Below, in pieces: positions 20,740-29,621 of a DNA stretch of 64,000 nucleotides. Position 1 is the first letter of the stretch, and the number at the start of each line of letters is the position of its first letter. The stretch covers positions 62,001-126,000 of the forward strand of contig JANQQM010000033.1 in assembly GCA_028289365.1 (NCBI GenBank). The letters are read 5' to 3'. The stretch comes from Salaquimonas sp. Its GTDB lineage: Bacteria; Pseudomonadota; Alphaproteobacteria; Rhizobiales; Rhizobiaceae. The notes beneath the pieces were generated by a model. The model was not told the DNA's origin. It was given only the letters and a program-made list of their open reading frames with translations, and made no database searches. Made by a program: the position numbers and the translations under genes.

Positions 20740-21657
20740 ATGCCACCAATGTTGTTGTTCGAGCAGGCCCTGAACGGTTTTCAGTTCGGGGTCATGCTTT
20801 TTCTCATGGCGGCTGGCCTGACGCTGGTATTTGGTGTCATGGGACTTATAAATCTGGCCCATGGCTCGCTCTACATGATCGGAGCCTTTTTCGCCGCTTA
20901 TGTTGCAGGGCTGACCGGTTCCTTCATCCTGGCTCTTGGAGCAAGCCTGGCTGCGGCGGCAGCGGCTGGCGCGATCATCGAAGTCACCGTATTGCGGCGC
21001 CTTTATGATCGAGATCATCTCGACCAGGTACTGGCAACGTTTGCCCTGATATTGATCCTGTCAGAGGGTACGCGTTGGGTTTTTGGTTCGTTTCCACTCT
21101 ATCTGGACCTGCCGGACTATCTTGATGGAGTGGCGGTTTTGCCCGGTGGCCTTGAATATCCAATCTACAGGCTTGTGATCATAGCGATTGGCTTGATCAT
21201 GGCGGGTGGATTGTTCCTGCTTATCGCCAGGACCAGGCTTGGTATCCAGATTCGGGCTGGAGAAAACGACCGCGAAATGATCGCCGCACTCGGTGTCGAT
21301 ATTACCAGATTGTACACCATTGTATTTGCAATTGGTGCAGCTTTGGCAGGACTGGCTGGTGCCCTGGTCGGCTCAATCCAGTCGGTGCAGGTGGGCATGG
21401 GTGAGCCGGTCCTCATCCTCGCATTCGTGGTGATCGTCATCGGTGGTATCGGTTCAATCAAGGGAGCCATGATCGGCGCTATTCTGGTTGGCATGACAGA
21501 CACGCTTGGTCGGTTCTTGTTACCCATAGCCATGTCCTCCGTGATGGATGCGTCGCAGGCAGCGTCGGTCGGCTCTGCACTTGCCTCCATGTCAATTTAC
21601 ATCTTGATGGCTGTTGTGTTGGCGATCAGACCCACCGGCCTTTACGGAAATCGTTGA
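20740..21657 (+). CDS. livH: Branched-chain amino acid-type ABC transporter permease (LivH family)
   Basis: 305 aa; LTLVFGVMGLINLAHGSLYMIGAF signature. Confidence 0.9.
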   Translation: MPPMLLFEQALNGFQFGVMLFLMAAGLTLVFGVMGLINLAHGSLYMIGAFFAAYVAGLTGSFILALGASLAAAAAAGAIIEVTVLRRLYDRDHLDQVLATFALILILSEGTRWVFGSFPLYLDLPDYLDGVAVLPGGLEYPIYRLVIIAIGLIMAGGLFLLIARTRLGIQIRAGENDREMIAALGVDITRLYTIVFAIGAALAGLAGALVGSIQSVQVGMGEPVLILAFVVIVIGGIGSIKGAMIGAILVGMTDTLGRFLLPIAMSSVMDASQAASVGSALASMSIYILMAVVLAIRPTGLYGNR

Positions 21658-21658
21658 T

Positions 21659-22642
21659 ATGAACCGCGAGGGAATCTTGAATGCAGTATTGGCCTCTTCT
21701 CTGGTTCTTGTTCCGTTATGGGCAAGTCTGTCTGGCGAAATTTTTGCGATAACGCTTGCCACGAAGATCGCCATCCTGGCGCTGGCAGGCGTTGGTCTGA
21801 ATATTGCGCTCGGTCAAGGCGGGCTGGTTAGTCTCGGGCATGCCGTATTTTTTGGTCTCGGCGGCTATGCCATGGGGGTTCTGGCGAGCCATGCGCAGGA
21901 TTTCGTTCCGCTTCTGGAATGGCCATTTGCATTGGACGGGACCAAATCCATGCCGGTCATCTGGATCACCGCAATCCTCGCCAGCAGTCTTGCGGCTTTG
22001 GTGATCGGGATCATCAGTCTGCGGACATCGGGCGTGTATTTCATCATGATCACGCTCGCATTTGGCCAGATGTTCTACTACTTCACTATCTCCTGGCCGG
22101 CCTATGGTGGCGAGGACGGGTTGCCGATCTATATCCGCAACAGTTTTCCCGGTCTGAACACGCTTGTTCCCTTGCAGTTTCACTTCATCTGTCTGGCACT
22201 TTTGTTTGCTGCACTTGTCTTCTCGGCGCGGCTTAAGACTTCGCCGTTTGGGTTGGCGCTGAACGCGGCGAGACAAAATGGCGAACGCGTTGCGGCTTCC
22301 GGTATTAGGCCGTTTGATGTGCGGTTGTGGGCGTTTGTAATTTCGGGTGCGATTACCGGCCTTGCTGGGGCTTTGTTTGCCGATTTGAACAGGTTTGTTA
22401 GCCCCGTCATGTTCAGCTGGCAAACCAGCGGCGAGATCATAATATTTGTAATCCTGGGCGGAGTAGGGCGGTTGTTTGGACCGGTTGCGGGCGCAATGCT
22501 CTTTATTATCCTTGAGCATTTTCTGGGGGATTTCAGCGAATATTGGCAGATTTTTCTGGGATTATTGCTACTTGCGGTGATCCTTTACTCTCCCGGTGGC
22601 ATCATTGGTATTCTTGCCGGAAGGGAGAAATCCCATGTCTGA
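21659..22642 (+). CDS. livM: Branched-chain amino acid-type ABC transporter permease (LivM family)
   Basis: GVGLNIALGQGGLVSLGHAVFFGLGGYAMGVL signature. Start about 21659. Confidence 0.9.
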   Translation: MNREGILNAVLASSLVLVPLWASLSGEIFAITLATKIAILALAGVGLNIALGQGGLVSLGHAVFFGLGGYAMGVLASHAQDFVPLLEWPFALDGTKSMPVIWITAILASSLAALVIGIISLRTSGVYFIMITLAFGQMFYYFTISWPAYGGEDGLPIYIRNSFPGLNTLVPLQFHFICLALLFAALVFSARLKTSPFGLALNAARQNGERVAASGIRPFDVRLWAFVISGAITGLAGALFADLNRFVSPVMFSWQTSGEIIIFVILGGVGRLFGPVAGAMLFIILEHFLGDFSEYWQIFLGLLLLAVILYSPGGIIGILAGREKSHV

Positions 22643-23384
22643 ATCCATCCTCGCAGTCCGCGAAATCATGAAGTCCTTTGGGGCAGTGCCTGCTTGCAGG
22701 CAGGTATCTATTGATCTGAAGAAGGATGAAATCCACGCATTGATCGGGCCAAATGGCGCCGGAAAATCTACGTTGATCAAACAGATCTGCGGCGACCTTG
22801 CGCCTGATAGCGGCACTATCCACTTTTTGGGAGAGGATGTTACTGACCTGGACGTTGCCATGCGGGCACGGATGGGCCTCGGGCGTAGTTTTCAAATTTC
22901 GTCGGTTATTTCAGAATTTACAGTCTTGCAAAACATCGTGCTTCCAATTCTGGGGAAGAACGGACATGTAATGCGGTTTTTCAGACCCGCCTTCGCTAAC
23001 CAATCTTGCGTCGATTTCGCCCGGCAGGTCGCGAATAGGGTAGCGCTTCAGGATCGCCTTTCTGTTCGGGCAGGCGACCTGGCCCATGGAGAGCGCAGGC
23101 GCCTCGAAATCGCCATGGCGCTGGCGTTGCGCCCACAAGCCTTTCTGCTTGACGAACCGATGGCGGGAATGGGACCAGAAGGTACGAAGCAGATGACGGG
23201 CTTGCTGCGCGAGTTACGCAGCGAAGCACCCATTCTTCTGGTTGAACACGATATGGATGCCGTATTTGCCCTGGCTGACCGGATTTCCGTGCTCGTGAAT
23301 GGTGAGATTATTGCCAGTGGAACGGTTGGCGAGATCCGAAACAATGCTCAGGTCAGGCTGGCATATTTGGGCGAGGAGGAATAA
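22635..23384 (+). CDS. livG: ABC transporter ATP-binding protein (LivG family)
   Basis: Walker A GPNGAGKST, LAHGERRRLEIAMALA signature, Walker B AFLLDEPMAGMG. Confidence 0.9.
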   Translation: MSESILAVREIMKSFGAVPACRQVSIDLKKDEIHALIGPNGAGKSTLIKQICGDLAPDSGTIHFLGEDVTDLDVAMRARMGLGRSFQISSVISEFTVLQNIVLPILGKNGHVMRFFRPAFANQSCVDFARQVANRVALQDRLSVRAGDLAHGERRRLEIAMALALRPQAFLLDEPMAGMGPEGTKQMTGLLRELRSEAPILLVEHDMDAVFALADRISVLVNGEIIASGTVGEIRNNAQVRLAYLGEEE

Positions 23385-24073
23385 TGAGCCTCCTTAGCCT
23401 TTCTGACGTGAACGTTTTCTATGGCAAGTCACAAGCCCTGTTTGGCGTTGATCTCGATCTCGGGCAGGGCGAAGTTCTGGCATTGATGGGTCGCAATGGC
23501 ATGGGAAAAACAACCACGATCCGCGCCATTTGCGGAATGATGCCCGTGCAATCAGGTGAGATACGGTTTGATGGTTTTTCGCTTGCCGGAAAGGCATCTC
23601 ACGAAATTGCCAGATTGGGGTGTGGCTTGGTGCCGGAAGGGCGGCGTTGTTTTGCCAGCCTAACCGTCGAGGAAAACCTTATCGCAGCTGCGCGCAAGGG
23701 CGAATGGGATCTCAATACTGTGGGTGAATTGTTCCCAATACTGGCCGAGCGTCGAACGCAACGCGCAGCCACCCTTTCTGGTGGTGAGCAGCAGATGCTG
23801 GCGATCGGCAGAGCGCTGATGACCAATCCCAAACTCCTGCTGCTGGATGAGGCAACTGAGGGCTTGGCGCCGTTGGTCCGGGAAGTCATCTGGACAGCCA
23901 TAGCCGGATTGAAGAACAAGACAGATCTGGCCATCCTTGTCGTCGACAAATCGCTCAAGGAAATCAGGTCGATTGCAGACCGTGCCGTCATTCTCGAACG
24001 CGGCCGTTCCGCGTGGGTTGGCAAGATGCCAGAGCTCGATCAGGATGTGGCAATGCGTTACCTGGGCGTTTGA
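23384..24073 (+). CDS. livF: ABC transporter ATP-binding protein (LivF family)
   Basis: Walker A GRNGMGKTT, LSGGEQQMLAIGRALM, LLLLDEATEGLAP. Confidence 0.9.
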   Translation: MSLLSLSDVNVFYGKSQALFGVDLDLGQGEVLALMGRNGMGKTTTIRAICGMMPVQSGEIRFDGFSLAGKASHEIARLGCGLVPEGRRCFASLTVEENLIAAARKGEWDLNTVGELFPILAERRTQRAATLSGGEQQMLAIGRALMTNPKLLLLDEATEGLAPLVREVIWTAIAGLKNKTDLAILVVDKSLKEIRSIADRAVILERGRSAWVGKMPELDQDVAMRYLGV

Positions 24074-24121
24074 AGGTTTACGTATTGATTCGATTTTCGC
24101 GACAAAGAGGTTTTACGGTTA

Positions 24122-24148
24122 TCACCACTCAACCGGTTAGAGTGCTAA
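24122..24148 (+). promoter_or_regulatory. CIRCE-like (HrcA operator) inverted repeat upstream of usg
   Basis: tcaccactc-aaccggtta-gagtgctaa against consensus TTAGCACTC-N9-GAGTGCTAA: right half 9/9, left half 7/9, spacer 9 nt. Confidence 0.7.
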
Positions 24149-24242
24149 CAATCTGATTTTAAACATTTATTTACTTTCGTACTTGCACGATAGCATGGAT
24201 TGCTGGCAATCTGATTCACATGATCCATAACGGAGGTATCTT

Positions 24243-24512
24243 ATGATCTCGAAGGAAATGGAACTGATGATGTCCGGCCATGGGCTGACTACTGCTCAGA
24301 TTTATTACGCAATGCCGGATTATCAAACCATACTGCAAACCTATCTCTGGCAGGATTATGATCTGGCGCCGGAATTTCCGAAGCTGCGAGGTTTCCTGGA
24401 ATTCTGGCAGGAAGAGCTAGACGGGCCAATTCGCTCGGTCCGCTATACCCACAAACGACTGATCAGCCCCAGCGAGTGGCGCAATGTAGGTGGAGAATTT
24501 ACACTGCAGTAA
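24243..24512 (+). CDS. usg: Usg-like family protein
   Basis: 89 aa; GLTTAQIYYAMPDYQTILQTYLWQDYDLAPEFPKLRGFLEFWQEELDGPIRSVR is the conserved Usg-like sequence. Confidence 0.85.
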   Translation: MISKEMELMMSGHGLTTAQIYYAMPDYQTILQTYLWQDYDLAPEFPKLRGFLEFWQEELDGPIRSVRYTHKRLISPSEWRNVGGEFTLQ

Positions 24513-24547
24513 GACGCTCCGCTCGGGGAGTTACTGCCCGCGACAAA

Positions 24548-24832
24548 TCAATCGCAATATCTTGCGATTGCGCATTGGGGATTGTCCTTGGTAACGACCA
24601 TTGTTTCTAAAACTTCATTACCGGTGGTTTCGCATTTCAACAGATTGGCCTGTTGGATCGGTGTGCCTTTGCGAATGGGTAATGCCTGTCCGCTTCGCTC
24701 TTCATAGACAACCCCGTTTTTCTCAAATTCTGCAACAGCCTGTTCGCAGGTCATCTGTTGCGTCAATTCCTGCGCGGTTGCGATATTCGGCAATAAGAAA
24801 ACCATCGACAATATCAAACTTGTATACTTCAT
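24548..24832 (-). CDS. Small secreted hypothetical protein
   Basis: 94 aa with signal peptide (MKYTSLILSMVFLLPNIATAQE) and four cysteines in the mature part. Confidence 0.6.
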   Translation of the reverse strand: MKYTSLILSMVFLLPNIATAQELTQQMTCEQAVAEFEKNGVVYEERSGQALPIRKGTPIQQANLLKCETTGNEVLETMVVTKDNPQCAIARYCD

Positions 24833-25005
24833 TGCAGTCTTCCCTCGGGATTGGTTGTCATCGCGATGCTTAGCCCGTTCTTACTAAAAAGAACATAGAG
24901 CAGCTTATATTTGTAGAAGGATTGCGGCAATTTCATTTCCGGCTATTGCGTAAACTGAATATTGTGTCATTTGGATTTGCAGATTTTGCCTGCTAGTGAG
25001 GCGGG

Positions 25006-25542
25006 GTGGGTATTCGAGATTTCATCATTGCGTCGGCAGATGTTCTGCATCGACTGAATCTTGCCATCTGCATTGCGCTGATGTCGGTATTGTTTGTTGC
25101 TCAAATCACTATCGTGGTTCTGCGATATGCATTTGGTGTAGGCTTTCTCGAATTGCAGGACATGGCGTCCTATTCCTTCGCTATGCTGGTCGTGTTGAGT
25201 ATTCCCGTGGCACTTCGATTGGATCGTCATGTGAGGGTGGACATATTCCGCTCGCGTCAAACGGATAAAATGCAGCGCAGTTTTGATGGTTTCGGAATTC
25301 TCCTGCTGCTGATTCCGGTATTTGCGATGACGCTGTATGTCGTGATGCCGCAGGTGATTTACTCCTGGCAAATATTGGAGGCTGGCGTCGAGACCGGCGG
25401 CTTGCCCGGATATTTTCTGATCAAGACGGCCCTGCCAGTTTCCTGCTTCCTGATGCTGCTGCAGGGTGCGGCTTTCCTGCTGGAGGAAAAGCCGCGATCA
25501 ACGGCCGGTGATAACGTTGCGGGGGATCGCCGTGGAAAGTGA
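25006..25542 (+). CDS. TRAP transporter small permease (DctQ family)
   Basis: 178 aa four-TM protein, GTG start, directly upstream of a DctM gene. Confidence 0.83.
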   Translation: MGIRDFIIASADVLHRLNLAICIALMSVLFVAQITIVVLRYAFGVGFLELQDMASYSFAMLVVLSIPVALRLDRHVRVDIFRSRQTDKMQRSFDGFGILLLLIPVFAMTLYVVMPQVIYSWQILEAGVETGGLPGYFLIKTALPVSCFLMLLQGAAFLLEEKPRSTAGDNVAGDRRGK

Positions 25543-27145
25543 TGTCTTTTGGCTGATCATTCTGGGCTTTGCCCTATTGGCCGGGATCATGACCGGTATT
25601 CCGGTCATGCTGGTTATCGCTGGTGTTCCGCTTGCAATCGCATTTATTGCATCAATTTTTGGCGCGTTTGATCTTTCCTTTTTGCTTGCCTATCCAAACC
25701 GTATTTTCGGGGTGATGAGCAACACAATTTTGATTGCTGTTCCGCTCTTCGTGCTGATGGGCGTTCTGCTTGAACAATCGCGGGTGGCAGAACGCATGCT
25801 GTTGAACATGACGCGGATGTTGGGCGGTTCTCGCGGGACCCTGGTTCTTTCGGTCGTCGTTGTCAGTGCGCTAATTGCGGCTTCTACCGGAATTATCGGG
25901 GCGACGGTCGTGATGCTTGGCATGATTGCCTTGCCGGCCCTGCTTCATGCTGGCGTTTCCGAAAGGTTATCGAGTGGTTTGATCTGTGCGTCGGGGACGC
26001 TCGGCCAGATTATTCCGCCCTCCATCGTTCTCATCATATTGGGCGATCAGATTTCCAATGCCCATATTGAAGCGCAGCGAAATGTTGGCAATTTTGCACC
26101 GGATCCAGTGACTGTCGGAGATCTGTTTGCTGGGGCCCTATTGCCCGGTCTGGTGCTCGTGGCGCTGTATTCCGTTTATGCACTGGTGGCGGTCAATCTA
26201 GGCGCAGCGCCGGATCGCGCCACAGAAGATGTAACCTCTGACAAAGGCTTAAATGATCCAACCACAAACGGAATCGAGGCAAGCGCAGATGCTCGGGACT
26301 TGATCGTTACTGTCGCGCCTCCAATACTTCTAATAGTTGCGGTGCTGGGATCGATCCTCATGGGTGTGGCGACCCCCACCGAAGCAGCAGCGGTCGGCGT
26401 GCTTGGCACCCTGTTGATTGCAGCTGGCTATAGCGATGTGAAGTTCAGATATTTGCCCGCGATCATGATCGTCACAGCATTAGCTGCCTTTGGTCTGGTG
26501 ATCCTGAAAGCAAGCGGTGCTACGCATATCGATGCCAGCGGCCTTGCCGGCAGCCTTGGTTTTGGAACGCTGATCGCGATCTTTTGTGCAGTGTTGTTGC
26601 TAGCCGGCATGGTGACTGCGATCTTGTGCCTCTGGCGGGTTGGCGTCCTGATTGGAGCAATCACCAGAACCATCGAAATTTCCGCGATGATCTTCGGCAT
26701 CATCATTGCGGCCAGCATGTTGTCACTGGTGTTTCGCGGATTTCAGGGCGACGAGATTGTCAACGAAATGCTGACCAGCATTCCCGGCGAAAAATGGGGG
26801 ATGCTGATCGTGACAATGACGGTGATCTTTCTTTTGGGGTTCGTATTGGAATTCGTGGAGATCGTGCTGATTGTCATCCCGATCATCGGGCCGGTCCTGC
26901 TTGCCACCGATTTTGACCCGGTATGGCTGGCCGTCCTGGTTGCCTTGAACCTGCAAACTTCATTTCTGACACCGCCGTTCGGATTCGCACTGTTCTACTT
27001 CCGCTCGGTAGCACCAAAAGAAGTTTCTACCGAAACCATCTATCTGTCGATCATTCCTTTCGTTATCATTCAATTGTTGGCGATGGTAATCGTTGTTGCA
27101 TTTCCGGCTCTTTCGACATGGCTTCCATCCCTTCTGTTCGGCTAA
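25532..27145 (+). CDS. TRAP transporter large permease (DctM family)
   Basis: GTLGQIIPPSIVLIILGDQIS and LQTSFLTPPFGFALFYFRS motifs; probable GTG start at 25532. Confidence 0.9.
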   Translation: MESDVFWLIILGFALLAGIMTGIPVMLVIAGVPLAIAFIASIFGAFDLSFLLAYPNRIFGVMSNTILIAVPLFVLMGVLLEQSRVAERMLLNMTRMLGGSRGTLVLSVVVVSALIAASTGIIGATVVMLGMIALPALLHAGVSERLSSGLICASGTLGQIIPPSIVLIILGDQISNAHIEAQRNVGNFAPDPVTVGDLFAGALLPGLVLVALYSVYALVAVNLGAAPDRATEDVTSDKGLNDPTTNGIEASADARDLIVTVAPPILLIVAVLGSILMGVATPTEAAAVGVLGTLLIAAGYSDVKFRYLPAIMIVTALAAFGLVILKASGATHIDASGLAGSLGFGTLIAIFCAVLLLAGMVTAILCLWRVGVLIGAITRTIEISAMIFGIIIAASMLSLVFRGFQGDEIVNEMLTSIPGEKWGMLIVTMTVIFLLGFVLEFVEIVLIVIPIIGPVLLATDFDPVWLAVLVALNLQTSFLTPPFGFALFYFRSVAPKEVSTETIYLSIIPFVIIQLLAMVIVVAFPALSTWLPSLLFG

Positions 27146-27169
27146 TCGACAACCGTTGGAGTATTCACA

Positions 27170-28234
27170 ATGAAAAGAAGAAACCTATTAAAAGTTGGTG
27201 CAGTGGTACCGGCGATGGCGTTAGCCACTCCGGCAATCGCGCAGGGCAAGGTGGAGTGGAAATTACCGACGAGTTTTCCCGCGAAGGCTCCAGGTGTGGG
27301 AACGAATGTGACCAGTTTCGCAGCGCGTGTTTCGGCTATGACTGATGGCCGGCTGACACTCAAGGTATTTTCAGGCGGTGAGCTGGTGCCCCCATTTGGC
27401 GTAGAAGATGCCGTCCAGAATGGCACTGCCGAAATCGGGCATTCGACGCCATATTATTCCGCCGGCAAGAACTCCGCTATCCATTTCTTTTCAACGGTTC
27501 CGTTTGGCATGACCGCAACCGAGCATGTGGGCTGGTTGCGCTATGGCGGCGGTCAGGAGTTGTGGGATGAAATCTACGCAGAGCGCGACCTGAAACCGTT
27601 TTATTCCGGAAACTCCGGTGTGCAAGCTGCTGGTTGGTTCAAGAAAGAGATCAATTCGGTGGCCGATCTTGCCGGTCTGAATATGCGCATTGCCGGTTTG
27701 GGCGGCGAAGCGATGCGTAAATTGGGCGTCAATGCAGTTTTATTGCCGCCTCCGGAAATCTTCCCGGCTTTCCAGTCCGGTGCGATTGATGCAGCGGAAT
27801 GGGTCGGACCAATGCTCGATCAGGCTTTCGGTCTGAACAAGGTTGCCCAGCTTTGCTACGTACCGGCCTTTCATGAACCGGGCGCTGCCCTGGAAGTGGT
27901 CGTCAATCGTCAGGCTTATGAAGATCTGCCGAAAGATCTGCAGGCAGTTCTTGCCAATGCCGCAGAGGCTACTGCTCACGAAACGATTGCCCAGTTTGGA
28001 TATTTCAATGCCGTGGCATTTGCGCAGTTGAAGGAAGCCGGGGTTGATTTCAGAAACCTGCCTGCCGAGGTCGTTGCAGCCTTGCGGGAAGCGAGCAAAG
28101 AGGTGATGGCGGAACAGGCGGCTGCGAATCCGGTATTTGCCAATGTCATGGAGAGCTATGACAAGACCCTAGCAATAAGCAGGCAGTATGCCGCGGCGCT
28201 GGAGGCGCCCAGCATCATGCAGCGCGTAGGTTAG
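27170..28234 (+). CDS. TRAP transporter substrate-binding protein (DctP family)
   Basis: 354 aa; MKRRNLLKVGAVVPAMALATPAIAQ leader, VEWKLPTSFPAKAPGVGTNVTSFAARVSAMTDGRLTLKVFSGGELVPPFGVEDAV. Confidence 0.9.
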   Translation: MKRRNLLKVGAVVPAMALATPAIAQGKVEWKLPTSFPAKAPGVGTNVTSFAARVSAMTDGRLTLKVFSGGELVPPFGVEDAVQNGTAEIGHSTPYYSAGKNSAIHFFSTVPFGMTATEHVGWLRYGGGQELWDEIYAERDLKPFYSGNSGVQAAGWFKKEINSVADLAGLNMRIAGLGGEAMRKLGVNAVLLPPPEIFPAFQSGAIDAAEWVGPMLDQAFGLNKVAQLCYVPAFHEPGAALEVVVNRQAYEDLPKDLQAVLANAAEATAHETIAQFGYFNAVAFAQLKEAGVDFRNLPAEVVAALREASKEVMAEQAAANPVFANVMESYDKTLAISRQYAAALEAPSIMQRVG

Positions 28235-28257
28235 AAAAGAACCTGCTTATGCGGCCT

Positions 28258-29400
28258 TTAGCTCCGGGTGCCCGGTTTGCCAGGCCGGAGTACCATCAAG
28301 AATAACAACAAGACGGCAATGGTCATGAATTCCATGATCATTGCCGTTCTTTGAGGTAGTTCGATCATCGCACCGGAGATAACCGGTCCGACAATGCTGC
28401 CAAGCGTATAAAGCATGGCAATGGCGGCCATTGCGGAAGGAATTGTCGATCGCTCCAGATCGCGTCCGGCCTGGATCACCGCAAGCGTGTTGAACCCTCC
28501 GGCGGCCCCGCCCATAAGAAAAAGGGCCGGCAAGAGTACCCAGATTTCATCTTGATAAAAAACTGCAAGGGCACCGGTCACAACAATGGCCAGAGCACAA
28601 AGCATTTGGGCAAATCGGTAGCCTTTGCGGTCGGAAATATAACCAAGCGGCGGCTGGAGAACAGTGCCACCAAAACCGAATGCGCTTACCAGCAATGCGC
28701 TTGTCGCCAGGTTCAGGCCAAAGCTTTCGAAGTACAGGGGAAACAGGGCAATCGCGGAGTTCTCGATGAACCCCGCCACGAATGCCGCAGCCAACGCAAC
28801 AAATATCAGGCTGTAGGGAATGCTTGTCGGTTTTTTTTCTGATGGCGGCTCTGCAGATATGGATGCCCTGGCGGCAAGCAGGGAAAACAGCAGCTGGCCG
28901 GCCACCGCAATGACAATGCAGGACCACAGCACGCCTTCGAGGCTGAAGAAGACAAAAAGCAATGGTGCGATTGCAATGCCCAGACCCATGAGGGCTTCGT
29001 GGAGCCCAATCATCCTGCCCCGGTTTTGGGTGCTGCTCAATTCGACGACGAGTGAATCACAGGATACCCAACGGATTATCAGGCCAATTCCCATGAGAAT
29101 TGCAGAAAGCAGAACAACAGGGTGAGCCGTTGAGGTTAGTAACAAAACGACTGCAGCGCCGGTAGCCAGTGATGAGGATGCGTTGGCGGCATTAAATCCG
29201 GTCTGGCGGATCAGACGTGGTACGACAGGGCCAACCAACAGTACTGCCACCCATGAAATCGCAAGGAAGATACCGATCGTGAATCCGTCCACGCCCTGAT
29301 TAGACAGTATCTGTGCAATCAGTATCGGAAATACGCCTACTTGTATTATCTGGAATAATAACGAAGCAGAAAATAAATATAGTATTATTCCACTTACCAA
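28258..29400 (-). CDS. MFS transporter
   Basis: 380 aa, 12-TM pattern, MFS-like loops (GRMIGLHEALMGLGIAIAPLL; GYISDRKGYRFAQ). TTG start. Confidence 0.8.
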   Translation of the reverse strand: MVSGIILYLFSASLLFQIIQVGVFPILIAQILSNQGVDGFTIGIFLAISWVAVLLVGPVVPRLIRQTGFNAANASSSLATGAAVVLLLTSTAHPVVLLSAILMGIGLIIRWVSCDSLVVELSSTQNRGRMIGLHEALMGLGIAIAPLLFVFFSLEGVLWSCIVIAVAGQLLFSLLAARASISAEPPSEKKPTSIPYSLIFVALAAAFVAGFIENSAIALFPLYFESFGLNLATSALLVSAFGFGGTVLQPPLGYISDRKGYRFAQMLCALAIVVTGALAVFYQDEIWVLLPALFLMGGAAGGFNTLAVIQAGRDLERSTIPSAMAAIAMLYTLGSIVGPVISGAMIELPQRTAMIMEFMTIAVLLLFLMVLRPGKPGTRS

Positions 29401-29570
29401 ATTTCGCTACCCTTACCAGGTGTACTTAAATTTTTAGCAAATATTTTAATTTTCATTATACTTAAACACGAATTATTCAAACAGAATAATTTATTCTCCT
29501 GTTATGCGGATCTAATATACGGCCAGGTTTTTCCGCAGCATATGGAACATCCAGATTGCATCTGGTCATG

Positions 29571-29621
29571 GGTACCACCTGTGTTTTATATGTATAGTAC
29601 ATAGGAAAGACAGGTGGTACC
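29571..29621. promoter_or_regulatory. Nested inverted repeat abutting the start codon of the 321-aa ORF
   Basis: Outer arms ggtaccacctgt (29571-29582) / acaggtggtacc (29610-29621), 12/12 complementary; inner arms tatgta (29589-29594) / tacata (29598-29603). Confidence 0.85.

Noticed and set aside
20323-21018. 231-aa minus-strand ORF
   Set aside because: Antisense across the 3' end of the ABC binding-protein gene and the 5' part of livH; no domain.
21716-22519. 267-aa minus-strand ORF
   Set aside because: Antisense to livM; composition typical of a shadow frame (charged, no domain).
29352-29391. ggaataata ... tattattcc inverted repeat near the MFS start
   Set aside because: Lies inside the coding N-terminus and is explained by AT-rich hydrophobic codons; likely chance.
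29471-29491. aattattc-aaaca-gaataatt inverted repeat in the MFS/321-aa intergenic region
   Set aside because: Arms are AT-only except one C/G pair, in a very AT-rich spacer; not distinguishable from chance by eye.
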